In this document: positions 23,726-31,778 of the stretch, in pieces
Numbering within the stretch: the first letter of the stretch is position 1
Layout: every line of letters begins with the position of its first letter
NCBI GenBank assembly: GCA_005503065.1
Contig: SCOE01000001.1
Coordinates: 186,001 to 250,000 of the forward strand
From: Comamonadaceae bacterium ALPHA2B
GTDB taxonomy: Bacteria; Pseudomonadota; Gammaproteobacteria; Burkholderiales; Burkholderiaceae_C
Direction of reading: 5' to 3'
DNA length: 64,000 bases
Translations under genes and position numbers: made by a program
Notes under the pieces: model-generated
Told to the model about the DNA's origin: nothing
Seen by the model: the letters and a program-made list of their open reading frames with translations, nothing else
The model's database searches: none

Positions 23726-24759
23726 GTCCCCGCCCGGCCGCTCCCAAGGGGGCTCGCACCGCAGGCGGAGCCGGAGGTGCTCGAAAGAATGGCGGGTCGT
23801 GGCGGCCGAGCCGCCGGCAATGGCTGCATGGCGGTGCGGCGCTCGCGACCGCCTGGCTGTGGCCGACCGTGCAGGCGCAGGCCCGCACCGCGCTCGTGCT
23901 GGGCGACCAGGCGCGCGGCCTGAGCGCGCTGTTCGAAGCGGCCGGCGCGCTGAAGGACGCGCCCTTCGATTTCCGCTGGGCCAACTTCCAGGGTGCGGCG
24001 CCGCTCTTCGAGGCGCAGCGCAGCGGCGCGGTGGACACGGCCATGGCCGGCGACCTGCCGGTGCTCGCGGCGGCCGTCGGGCGCACGCCGCTGAAGATCG
24101 TCGCCACCCGTGCCGGGCGGCCCCAATCGCTGGGCATCGTGGTGCAGCCCGACTCCGCGCTGCAGCGGGTGGCCGACCTGCGCGGCAAGACGGTGATCGT
24201 GTCGTCGGCGCGCGGCAGCATCTCGCAGTACCAGCTCTACGGTGCGCTGGAAGAGGCGGGCGTGCCGCTCGCCGAAGTCACGGTGCGCTTCGTGCTGCCG
24301 ACCGATGCGGCGACGGCCTTCGCCTCGCGCCAGATCGAGGCCTGGGCCACCTTCGACCCCTACTACACGGTCGCCCGCCAGCACGGCGGCCGCGTGCTGC
24401 GCGACGGCCGGGGCATCAACACGGCGCTGGGCTTCATCACGGCCAGCGAGCAGGCCCTGGCCGACCCGGCGCGGCGTGCCGCGATCGTGCAGTTCCTGGA
24501 CCGGCTGGCGCGCGCCGGCGAATGGGCGCAGGCGCATCCGGAGGACTACGCGCAGGTGTACGCCGGCCTGTCGCGCCTGCCGATCGAGTCGGCACGCGCG
24601 ATCACCGCGAACGCCGCCGTCGCCGCCCGGCCGGTGACCGAGGACGACGTCACGGCGCTGCAGCGCGTGGCCGACCGCGCCGCGCGCGACGGCATCCTGC
24701 CCCAGCGCGTGGACGTGCGCGCCATCACCGACGCCACGCTGTGGCGCAGGCCGGCATGA
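23722..24759 (+). CDS. Aliphatic sulfonate-type ABC substrate-binding protein (SsuA-like)
   Basis: A 345-residue binding protein that starts at GTG 23722 with a GTGA overlap to the preceding stop and a GGAGG Shine-Dalgarno 7 nt upstream. A basic leader is followed by SRRQWLHGGAALATAWLWPTVQAQA, a twin-arginine-like signal. Mature sequence begins VLGDQARGLSALFEAAGALKDAP and has DLRGKTVIVSSARGSISQYQLY and QIEAWATFDPYYTVARQ, matching 15198-16169. No permease or ATPase is encoded in this operon, so it probably uses the transporter of the divergent operon. Confidence 0.88.
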   Translation: MSPRPAAPKGARTAGGAGGARKNGGSWRPSRRQWLHGGAALATAWLWPTVQAQARTALVLGDQARGLSALFEAAGALKDAPFDFRWANFQGAAPLFEAQRSGAVDTAMAGDLPVLAAAVGRTPLKIVATRAGRPQSLGIVVQPDSALQRVADLRGKTVIVSSARGSISQYQLYGALEEAGVPLAEVTVRFVLPTDAATAFASRQIEAWATFDPYYTVARQHGGRVLRDGRGINTALGFITASEQALADPARRAAIVQFLDRLARAGEWAQAHPEDYAQVYAGLSRLPIESARAITANAAVAARPVTEDDVTALQRVADRAARDGILPQRVDVRAITDATLWRRPA

Positions 24760-25352
24760 CGCGGCCGCTGCGCGAGTTCGTCCATGCCTTCGGCCTGCTG
24801 CTGGACACCCGCCCCGACGAGCCGCACCTGCTCGCGCAGGGCGGTGCGCTGCTGCACACGCTGGTCGCGCGCGACGACTGGCTGCCCGAGGCCTTCGCCG
24901 AGCCGCACCCGGCGTACTACCGGCAGTACCTGCTGCATGCCGATTCGACCGAGCGCTTCTCGGTCGTGAGCTTCGTGTGGGGGCCGGGGCAGGCCACGCC
25001 GGTGCACGATCACACGGTGTGGGGACTGATCGGCATGCTGCGCGGCAGCGAGTACAGCCAGGGCTACGTGGAGCGCGAGGGCGCCTGGGTGCCCGGGGGC
25101 GAGCCGGTGCGGCTGCAGCCCGGCGATGTCGAGGCCGTGTCGCCGCGCGTCGGCGATGTGCACCGCGTGCGCAACGCCTTCGACGACCGCGTGTCGATCA
25201 GCATCCACGTCTATGGCGCCAACATCGGCGCCGTGCGGCGCCATACTTACCCGCCCGAGGGTGGGCGCCGTCCCTTCGTCTCGGGCTACTCCAACACCCT
25301 TCTGCCCAACCTCTGGGACCGCAGCGCCGAGCTGCGCTCCGCCACCGCATGA
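24756..25352 (+). CDS. Cysteine dioxygenase-family thiol dioxygenase
   Basis: A 198-residue cupin with the three-histidine iron site: His84 and His86 in TPVHDHTVWG and His136 in GDVHRVRN. Members oxidise a thiol (cysteine, 3-mercaptopropionate) to a sulfinate. The position of Cys93 in bacterial CDO is taken by a non-cysteine (GMLRGSEYSQ), typical of the 3-mercaptopropionate-type enzymes. The ATG overlaps the preceding stop by 4 nt. Followed by a rhodanese, the pair suggests handling of thiol and sulfane sulfur produced from organosulfur substrates. Confidence 0.87.
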   Translation: MTRPLREFVHAFGLLLDTRPDEPHLLAQGGALLHTLVARDDWLPEAFAEPHPAYYRQYLLHADSTERFSVVSFVWGPGQATPVHDHTVWGLIGMLRGSEYSQGYVEREGAWVPGGEPVRLQPGDVEAVSPRVGDVHRVRNAFDDRVSISIHVYGANIGAVRRHTYPPEGGRRPFVSGYSNTLLPNLWDRSAELRSATA

Positions 25353-26998
25353 CCGACACGCTGCTCGCCACGCGCCCTGCCCCGCAGGCCGCGCCCGACC
25401 TTCCCGCCCTGAGCGCCGCGCAGGTGCGTGCGCACCTGCTCGCGCGCGACACCGAGATCGCCCTGCTCGACGTGCGCGAGGAAGACCCCTACGCGCAGGC
25501 CCACCCGCTGTGGGCCGCCAACCTGCCGCTCTCGCGCATCGAGCTGGAGGCCTGGCGGCGCATCCCGCGCCGCGACACGCGCATCGTGCTCTTCGGCGCG
25601 CATGCGGGCGAAGACCTGGCGCCGCGCGCGGCCGCCGTGCTGCGGCGCCTGGGCTACACGCAGGTGCATGCGCTCCAGGATGGGCTCGACGGCTGGCAGG
25701 CTGCGGGCTTCGAACTGTTCCGCGACGTCAACGTGCCCAGCAAGGCCTTCGGCGAGCTGGTGGAGCACGAGCGGCACACGCCCTCGCTGCCGGCGCAGGA
25801 GGTGCAGGCCCTGATCGACGCGAAGGCCGACGTGGTGGTGCTCGACGCGCGCCGCTTCGACGAGTACCAGACCATGAGCATCCCCACGGCCACCAGCGTG
25901 CCCGGCGCCGAGCTGGTGTTGCGGGCGCGGGCGCTGGCACCCGATCCGCGCACGCGCATCGTCGTCAACTGCGCCGGCCGCACGCGCAGCATCATCGGCA
26001 CGCAGTCGCTGGTGAACGCCGGCCTGCCCAACCCCATCGCCGCGCTGCGCAACGGCACCATCGGCTGGACGCTCGCCGGCCAGGCGCTGGACCACGGCGC
26101 CGACCGCCGCGCGCCGGCGGACATCGACCCGGCCGTGCGCGCGCAGGCGCAGGCCGATGCACGCCGCGTGGCCGAGCGCGCCGGCGTGCGCTGGCTCGAT
26201 GCCGCTGCGCTGGCCGCCCTGCGCGAGCCCGGCCGCACCGTGTACCGATTCGACGTGCGCACGCCCGAGGAATACGCCGCCGGCCACCGGCCCGGCTTCG
26301 CCAGCGCGCCCGGCGGCCAGCTGGTGCAGGAGACCGACCACCACGTGCCGGTGCGCGGCGCGCGCATCGTGCTGTCCGACGAGGGCGACGGGGTGCGAGC
26401 ACCCATGACCGCCTCGTGGCTGGCGCAGATGGGCTGGGAGGTGCACGTGCTGCAAGGCCCGGCCGAGCTCGGCGAGACCGGCGTGCCCGCCGCCGAACTG
26501 CCGGCCCATCGGCACGACGTGGACGGCATCGCCCCGGCCGCGCTCGCCGCGCTGCTGAAGGCGGGCGACGCGGTCCTCATCGACGTCGGTGCCAGCGCGA
26601 ACTACGTCAGGCGGCACATCCCCGGCGCGTGGTTCGCGGTGCGTGCCCAACTGCCGCAGGCGCTGGCGCGGCTGCCGCGCGCCGGCACGCTGGTGCTCAC
26701 CTGCGGCAGCAGCCTGCTGGCGCGCTACGCAGCCGACGACGTGCGCGAATGGCTCGATGCGCAGGGTGATGCCCGCGAAGTGCGGGTGCTCGACGGCGGC
26801 AACGCCGCCTGGTTCGCCGCCGGCCTGCCCGAGGAGGCCGGCGAGGCGCACCTGGCCACCCCACGCACCGACCGCTACCGCCGCCCCTACGAGGGCACGG
26901 ATGCGCCGCGCGAGGCCATGCAGGCGTACCTGGACTGGGAGTTCGGCCTGGTCGCCCAGTTGGAGCGCGACGGGACGCACCACTTCCGTGTGATCTGA
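25349..26998 (+). CDS. Four-domain rhodanese-family protein
   Basis: A 549-residue protein made of four rhodanese folds at about 20-125, 145-250, 275-380 and 395-500. Active-site loops: domain 1 has FGAHAGED with no Cys, domain 2 has Cys208 in NCAGRTRS, domain 3 has SDEGDGVRA with no Cys, and domain 4 has Cys452 in TCGSSLLAR. So two domains keep the persulfide-forming Cys and two look structural. ATGA overlap couples it to the cysteine dioxygenase gene. It likely transfers sulfane sulfur from products of the upstream enzymes. Confidence 0.9.
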   Translation: MTDTLLATRPAPQAAPDLPALSAAQVRAHLLARDTEIALLDVREEDPYAQAHPLWAANLPLSRIELEAWRRIPRRDTRIVLFGAHAGEDLAPRAAAVLRRLGYTQVHALQDGLDGWQAAGFELFRDVNVPSKAFGELVEHERHTPSLPAQEVQALIDAKADVVVLDARRFDEYQTMSIPTATSVPGAELVLRARALAPDPRTRIVVNCAGRTRSIIGTQSLVNAGLPNPIAALRNGTIGWTLAGQALDHGADRRAPADIDPAVRAQAQADARRVAERAGVRWLDAAALAALREPGRTVYRFDVRTPEEYAAGHRPGFASAPGGQLVQETDHHVPVRGARIVLSDEGDGVRAPMTASWLAQMGWEVHVLQGPAELGETGVPAAELPAHRHDVDGIAPAALAALLKAGDAVLIDVGASANYVRRHIPGAWFAVRAQLPQALARLPRAGTLVLTCGSSLLARYAADDVREWLDAQGDAREVRVLDGGNAAWFAAGLPEEAGEAHLATPRTDRYRRPYEGTDAPREAMQAYLDWEFGLVAQLERDGTHHFRVI

Positions 26999-27004
26999 GT
27001 CGAA

Positions 27005-27063
27005 TGCTGCGAAATCTATAGCTGGTCGCGCAGGACTGGCGGGCGCTGTCGGCCTGTTTTCTT
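27005..27063 (+). repeat. Interspersed repeat family R, copy 3 (degenerate)
   Basis: TGCTGCGAAATCTATAGCTG, then GGACTGGCGGGCGCTG and CGGCCTGTTTTCTT. Similar to copies 1 and 2 but with a broken hairpin. It begins 7 nt after the rhodanese stop, between convergent genes. Confidence 0.7.
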
Positions 27064-27109
27064 CAAGAACTGGCAGACCGCCTCGTAGCGGGTGGCGAGC
27101 AAACAGAGG

Positions 27110-27193
27110 CCGTTCGGGCTGAGCCTGTCGAAGCTCTGCGCGGCGCTTCGACCCTTCGTCGAGCTCAGGACAGGCCAAGCTCAGCGTGAACGG
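27110..27193. repeat. Interspersed inverted repeat family S, copy 3
   Basis: Left arm CCGTTCGGGCTGAGCCTGTC and right arm AAGCTCAGCGTGAACGG, with an internal extra segment (CTTCGTCGAGCTCAGGACAGG) that suggests a nested or doubled arm. With R3 it fills the 220 nt between the convergent rhodanese and metallo-beta-lactamase genes and may serve as a bidirectional terminator. Confidence 0.82.
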
Positions 27194-27220
27194 CTCCAGG
27201 ACTTTGAACGCAATCCGGCA

Positions 27221-27859
27221 TCAGGTCCCGGCCACGTAGGGATTGCTGCGCCGCTCGCGTCCGAAGCTGCTCTCCGGCCCGTGGCCGGGGATGAACACGG
27301 TCGCGTCGCCCATCGGCCACAGCCGCTCGGTGATGCTGGCGATCAGCTGGTCGTGGTTGCCGCCGGGGAAGTCGGTGCGCCCGATGCTGCCGGCGAAGAG
27401 CACGTCGCCGACGAAGGCGCGCTCGGCCGTGGCCGAGTGGAAGACCACGTGGCCCGGCGTGTGCCCCGGGCAGTGGCGCACCGTCAGCGTCTCCGCGCCC
27501 AGCGTGACGGTGTCGCCGTCGTGCAGCCAGCGGGTGGGGGCGAAGGGCTCGGCCGGCGGGAAGCCGAACATCGCGCTCTGCTGCACCAGGCCGTCGATCC
27601 AGAACTGGTCGCCCGGATGCGGCCCGACGATCGGCAGCCCCAGGCGCCGCGCCAACTCACCGGTGCCTCCGGCGTGGTCGATGTGAGCATGCGTGAGCCA
27701 GATCTGTTCGAGCGACACGCCCAGTGCCTGCGCCGCGGCGATCAGCCGGTCCAGCTCGCCGCCTGGGTCGACGACGGCGGCCTTCATCGTCGCGTCGCAC
27801 CAGAGGATGGAGCAGTTCTGCTGGAACGGGGTGACGGGGACGGTCTGGTACTTCAGCAT
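27221..27859 (-). CDS. Metallo-beta-lactamase fold hydrolase, glyoxalase II/YcbL type
   Basis: A 212-residue MBL-fold protein. The metal motif THAHIDH is at residues 56-62, followed by HCPGHTPGHVVF and FAGSIGRTDFPGGNHDQL (metal-bridging Asp) and a final FIPGHGPESSFGRE. This is the compact YcbL/GloB2 layout lacking the C-terminal helical domain of classical glyoxalase II. It would hydrolyse a glutathione thioester such as S-lactoylglutathione. Downstream of the FAH-type gene by 62 nt in the same orientation, perhaps independently transcribed. Confidence 0.9.
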   Translation of the reverse strand: MLKYQTVPVTPFQQNCSILWCDATMKAAVVDPGGELDRLIAAAQALGVSLEQIWLTHAHIDHAGGTGELARRLGLPIVGPHPGDQFWIDGLVQQSAMFGFPPAEPFAPTRWLHDGDTVTLGAETLTVRHCPGHTPGHVVFHSATAERAFVGDVLFAGSIGRTDFPGGNHDQLIASITERLWPMGDATVFIPGHGPESSFGRERRSNPYVAGT

Positions 27860-27921
27860 GGCAAGGGCTTGCGGGAATCGAAGCCGGCCATTGTCGCGAC
27901 CGGCGCGGCCGCGCGCTGCCC

Positions 27922-28770
27922 TCACTCGTCGCGGATGCCGTTGCGCAGCACGCCGATGGCATCGACCTCGATCTCGCACACGTCGCCCGGCTTCATGAAC
28001 ACGGGTGGGGTGCGCTTGTTGCCCACGCCGCCGGGCGTGCCGGTGACGATCACGTCGCCGGGTTCCAGCGGGATGAATGCCGAGATGTAGGCGATCTGGC
28101 GCGGGATGCTGTGCACCATCATGTCGGTGGTGGCGCGTTGCATTTCCTGGCCATTGAGGCGGGTGACCAGCGTCATCTTCTGGTCGGGCGCGATCTCGTC
28201 GGCCGTGACCATCCAGGGGCCGAAGGCGCCGGTCTTCCAGAAGTTCTTGCCCGGTGCCCACTGCGAGGTGTGCACCTGCCAGTCGCGCACGCTGCCGTCG
28301 TTGTAGCAGCTGTAGCCGGCGATGTGCGACCACGCATCGGCCTCGCCGATGTGGCGGCCGCCTTTGCCGATGACGATGGCGATCTCGCCTTCGTAGTCCA
28401 GGCGCTCGGAGGCCCTGGGGCGCACGATGTCCTCGCCATGGGCCAGCTGCGAGTCGGCCACGCGCAGGAAGATCACCGGCTTTTCGGTCTCGGTCTTGCC
28501 GGTCTCGCGGATGTGCTCGCCGTAGTTCAGGCCGATGCAGAAGATCTTGCCCGGGTTGGGGATGACCGGCAGCAGCTTCACCTCGGACAGCGGCAGCGTG
28601 GCGCGTGCGGCCTCGACATGGGCAGCGGCCTGCGATGCCAGGCCTGCAGCGATGAAGGCCTTGAGGTCCGGCGCCTGCGCGCCGAACACCGCGCGCAGGT
28701 CGACCACGCGGTCGCCGACGACGGCGCCATAGCCGTCCTGGCCGTTGTACTGGTAGCTGATGAGTCTCAT
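27922..28770 (-). CDS. Fumarylacetoacetate hydrolase-family protein
   Basis: A 282-residue FAH-fold enzyme. Metal-binding acidic residues lie in ERLDYEGEIAIVIGKGGR, with the family elements FCIGLNYGEHI, IAGYSCYNDGSVRDWQ, APGKNFWKTGAFGPW and PGDVIVTGTPGGVG. Family members hydrolyse or decarboxylate the C-C bond of ring-cleavage products (acylpyruvates, ureidoglycolate-like substrates). In this operon it lies after a flavin hydroxylase, VOC protein and IclR, which suggests the last step of an aromatic degradation route. Confidence 0.9.
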   Translation of the reverse strand: MRLISYQYNGQDGYGAVVGDRVVDLRAVFGAQAPDLKAFIAAGLASQAAAHVEAARATLPLSEVKLLPVIPNPGKIFCIGLNYGEHIRETGKTETEKPVIFLRVADSQLAHGEDIVRPRASERLDYEGEIAIVIGKGGRHIGEADAWSHIAGYSCYNDGSVRDWQVHTSQWAPGKNFWKTGAFGPWMVTADEIAPDQKMTLVTRLNGQEMQRATTDMMVHSIPRQIAYISAFIPLEPGDVIVTGTPGGVGNKRTPPVFMKPGDVCEIEVDAIGVLRNGIRDE

Positions 28771-28804
28771 GGTGATTCCTTGGGAAGGGGAGAGGAGGGT
28801 GGAG

Positions 28805-29560
28805 CTAGGCCAGCCGACCTCCGATCCGCGTCGCGGCCTCGGTGATCAGACGGACCATCTTTTCAAGGTCGACGATCGCCAGGCGCGAGGTATCGAACAC
28901 GAGGGAGATGGCGGCCCAGGCGCCGCCATCCGACTTGAGAACGGGCGCGGCCACGGCCGCCAGCTGGGGTTCCAGCTCGCCCTTGGAGACATAGTGGCCG
29001 GCCTTGCGGATGGCCGCGAAGTAGCGCCGGAACTCGGCCCAGTCGCCGGGCAGGCCGCAGCGAATGGCCTCGTCGCGGCGCGCGTCGAACAGCTTCTTCA
29101 GCGGCGCCGTGCCCAGCGTAGCGAGCAGCACCTTGGGTGCGGCGCCCTGGAACAGCGGCCGCGGGCGGCCGCGCGTGTAGGCCAGCGTGGCGGGCGTGTC
29201 GCCCATCTCGCGGTGCGTGTCCAGCACCTGCTGGCCGAAGGCCTCGGTCACCACGCAGTCGAAGCCGGTGGCATCGACCAGCTCGCGCAGCACGGGCAGG
29301 CCCACTTTGAGCACCGGGTCGGCGCGGCGGATGTAGTGGTCCAGCAGGATGATGCGCGGACCCAGCGCGTAGTGCGAATCCTCCACGCGCTGCAGCAGGC
29401 CCACCTGCAGCAGCTGGCGTACGTAGCGGTAGCTGGTGGGCAGCGAGACGTCCAGCGCCTTGGCGATGTCCTCCGCGGTGCGGGTGATGTGGTGGTCGTC
29501 GAAGAGGTCGAGCACGCCCAGCATGCGTTCCAGGCTGGACGAGGACGAAGGTTCGGACAA
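28805..29560 (-). CDS. IclR-family transcriptional regulator
   Basis: A 251-residue regulator with an N-terminal winged HTH (SLERMLGVLDLFDDHHITRTAEDIAKALDVSLPTSYRYVRQL, residues about 10-52) and a C-terminal GAF-like effector domain (DCVVTEAFG, GAAPKVLLATLG, AISLVFDTSRL). It lies between the hydroxylase and the FAH gene, on the same strand, and is the likely controller of this set and of the divergent Bug gene through the AT-rich inverted repeat at 31689-31717. Confidence 0.9.
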   Translation of the reverse strand: MSEPSSSSSLERMLGVLDLFDDHHITRTAEDIAKALDVSLPTSYRYVRQLLQVGLLQRVEDSHYALGPRIILLDHYIRRADPVLKVGLPVLRELVDATGFDCVVTEAFGQQVLDTHREMGDTPATLAYTRGRPRPLFQGAAPKVLLATLGTAPLKKLFDARRDEAIRCGLPGDWAEFRRYFAAIRKAGHYVSKGELEPQLAAVAAPVLKSDGGAWAAISLVFDTSRLAIVDLEKMVRLITEAATRIGGRLA

Positions 29561-29584
29561 GATGGGGCCCCGGGGTGTGGGTCG

Positions 29585-31084
29585 TCATGGCGCCACCGGG
29601 AGGTACTGGGAGATATGGTCCAGCTCGGAGCCCGTGCGCGCCACGCCGACGATGTAGCGGTCGGGCCGTAGTATCACGGCGCCCGCTTCGTGGCTGCGCA
29701 GCCAGTCCGCCAGCGGCGGATCGGGCTCGTCGATGACCAGGGCCTGGCTGCGAGCCCAGCGCTCGGCGGTGCCGGGCGCCGCGGCGTCCAGCAGTTGGCG
29801 CTGGCCGATCACGGCGCTGCGGCGGCCCAGCAGCTCGTCCAGCAGCCGGCCGTCGGCCAGCCGCGGCTGGGGGAAGGGCCGGCCCGCCAGGTCCTGCTGC
29901 AGGGCATCGAAGGCGCCTGCGCCCAGCAGTTGCGGCGGCAGCTCGAAGACCTCGGGCTTGCCGCTGGCGAAGCGGGCGTCGCGCTCGGCCGCGGCGGCCG
30001 GGTCGGTGGTCTGGATGATGCCGCCCAGGCGCACGGCCAGCTCGATCAGGGTGCGCACGTGGGGCTTGCGCTCGGACTCGTAGGTGTCCAGCAACGCCTC
30101 CGGCGCGCGGCCGGCGAGCACCGCGTCCAGCTTCCAGGCCAAGTTGGACGCATCGCGGATGCCCGCACACATGCCCTGGCCCAGGAAGGGCGGCGTCTGG
30201 TGGCAGGCATCGCCCGCCAGCAGCAGCCGGCCCTGGCGCCAGCCCTCGGCGATCACCGAATGGAAGGTGTAGATGGCGGCCCGCTCCAGCCGGGCCTGAT
30301 CGGGCCGTACCCACCGCGAGACCAGCTTCCACAGGTTTTCGGGCTGCACCAGCGCCTCGCGGTCGTCGTCCGGCAGCACCATGATCTCCCAGCGGCGACG
30401 GTTGCCGACCACGTTGCAGTAGGTCATGGGCCGGCGCGGGTCGCAGTGCTGCACGGTGTGCGGCGGCAGGTCCACCGGTTCGGTCAGCACCACGTCGAAC
30501 ACCAGCCACGGCTGGCGCAGGCCCAGGTCCACCATCGGGCTGCCCATGTGCTGGCGCACCGGCGAGCGGGCGCCGTCGCAGCCCACCACCCAGCGGGCGC
30601 GGGCCTCGAAACGCGCGCCGTCCCCGGTGCGCTCGCAATGAAGCGTGGCGCCCGCGCCGTCCACGTCGAGGGCAGCGAGGGCGGTGCCCAGCCGCACGTC
30701 CACCTGCGGGAAGCGCGCCAGGCCTTCGCGCAGCACGGCCTCCAGCTCGGGCTGGTGGAAGTAGTAGTTGTTGGCGCAGCCATGCGGCCCCAGCGCGGCG
30801 GTGCCACCGCGGATCAGCAGGGTCTGGCCCGCGCCGTTGACGAAATGCATGCCCTGCGTGCCGGGCCGAGAGATGGCCAGCACCTCTTCGCGCAGGCCCG
30901 CGGCCTGGAAGATGCGCAGCACCTCGCCGTCGTAGTGGATGGCCCGCGGCAGGGGAAAGAGACCGGCTTCCTTCTCGAGCACCAGCACCGAGTGCCCGGC
31001 GGCGCCCAGCAGGTTGGCCAGCGTGGCGCCGGTGGGCCCCAGGCCGACGATGGCGACGTCGTAGACGGGCGGCTGCTCAGACAC
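29585..31084 (-). CDS. FAD-dependent aromatic hydroxylase, MhpA-like
   Basis: A 499-residue class A flavin monooxygenase. Dinucleotide motif VGLGPTGATLANLLGAAGHS is at the N-terminus, the DG motif in VVGCDGARSPVR, and the GD motif in LLLAGDACHQTPPFLGQGM. The last 110 residues form the thioredoxin-like tail of the MhpA/PobA-related phenol hydroxylase group. MhpA hydroxylates 3-(3-hydroxyphenyl)propionate; the local absence of an extradiol MhpB leaves the true substrate open, though the neighbouring VOC protein may be a ring-cleavage enzyme. It overlaps the VOC gene by 8 nt. Confidence 0.86.
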   Translation of the reverse strand: MSEQPPVYDVAIVGLGPTGATLANLLGAAGHSVLVLEKEAGLFPLPRAIHYDGEVLRIFQAAGLREEVLAISRPGTQGMHFVNGAGQTLLIRGGTAALGPHGCANNYYFHQPELEAVLREGLARFPQVDVRLGTALAALDVDGAGATLHCERTGDGARFEARARWVVGCDGARSPVRQHMGSPMVDLGLRQPWLVFDVVLTEPVDLPPHTVQHCDPRRPMTYCNVVGNRRRWEIMVLPDDDREALVQPENLWKLVSRWVRPDQARLERAAIYTFHSVIAEGWRQGRLLLAGDACHQTPPFLGQGMCAGIRDASNLAWKLDAVLAGRAPEALLDTYESERKPHVRTLIELAVRLGGIIQTTDPAAAAERDARFASGKPEVFELPPQLLGAGAFDALQQDLAGRPFPQPRLADGRLLDELLGRRSAVIGQRQLLDAAAPGTAERWARSQALVIDEPDPPLADWLRSHEAGAVILRPDRYIVGVARTGSELDHISQYLPVAP

Positions 31085-31616
31085 GCTGGTCTTCCTGCAT
31101 GCGGCGAGCGACCTCGGCCTGCCATTGGGCGCGGCTCATGAACTTGGGAAAGCGCTTCGCAATGGCCTCGGCCTGCGCCAGGATGGCCTCGTCGGACTGG
31201 GCCAGGTCGATGGGCTCGCGCAGCGGCTGTTCGCAGTACCAGGGCGTGTCCATGAACAGCTCCAGCCGGTTGCCTTCGGGATCGCGGCAGTAGACCGAGA
31301 TGGCGTTGCCGTGCGTCACCGGGAGCATCTCGCTCGCGCCTTCGGCCAGCAGCCGGCCATGGAAGGCGCGCAGCGTGGCCAGGTCGGGCACGCGGAAGGA
31401 CAGCTGGTTGACCACGTTGAAAGCCATGTCCGCCGGGCGCCCGGTCGCCAGCACCAGTTGGTGGTGCTCGCCGGGATCGCGGCTCAGGAAGACCAGTTGC
31501 ACCGGGCCCAGGTCGCCCGCGTCGGTCTGGGTGAAGCGCAGCGCCTGCTTGTAGAAGCGGGCCATTCGCGCGAGATCGGTGACGTACAGGCCGATGTGGC
31601 TGAAATGAAGTTGCAT
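31077..31616 (-). CDS. VOC-family protein (glyoxalase/extradiol-dioxygenase-like)
   Basis: A 179-residue protein with a single VOC beta-alpha-beta-beta-beta pair: HFSHIGLYVTDLARMARFYKQAL with the first metal His, HHQLVLATG, and GNAISVYCRDPEGNRLELFMDTPWY with the Glu ligand. Extra C-terminal helices (about 130-179) contain IDLAQSDEAILAQAEAI. Start MQLHFSH at 31616 places the first strand at the N-terminus; an ATG at 31664 would add 16 residues. Ligands His, His and Glu are compatible with a metal-dependent ring-cleavage or isomerase role. It is first in the minus-strand operon. Confidence 0.82.
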   Translation of the reverse strand: MQLHFSHIGLYVTDLARMARFYKQALRFTQTDAGDLGPVQLVFLSRDPGEHHQLVLATGRPADMAFNVVNQLSFRVPDLATLRAFHGRLLAEGASEMLPVTHGNAISVYCRDPEGNRLELFMDTPWYCEQPLREPIDLAQSDEAILAQAEAIAKRFPKFMSRAQWQAEVARRMQEDQRV

Positions 31617-31688
31617 GGGGTGCTGAGGGGTCAACTTTGTCTCCGCAAGAGAACGGACCAGCATTTGGATCGTTCTGTTGTGGGAATA

Positions 31689-31717
31689 TTATTGTTATTA
31701 TCGTATTTTGACAATAA
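31689..31717. promoter_or_regulatory. AT-rich divergent promoter with 7-bp inverted repeat
   Basis: TTATTGT at 31689-31695 and ACAATAA at 31711-31717 are exact inverted copies separated by 15 nt, inside the most AT-rich stretch of the window (about 31675-31740). The region separates the VOC operon (start 31616) from the Bug gene (start 31779). It is a likely operator and dual promoter; the neighbouring IclR protein is the natural candidate. Confidence 0.55.
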
Positions 31718-31778
31718 AAAATGTATTTGTATGATTTGACTCCGTGCAATCGGCACGCGTTCGCAAACGGAGACATTC

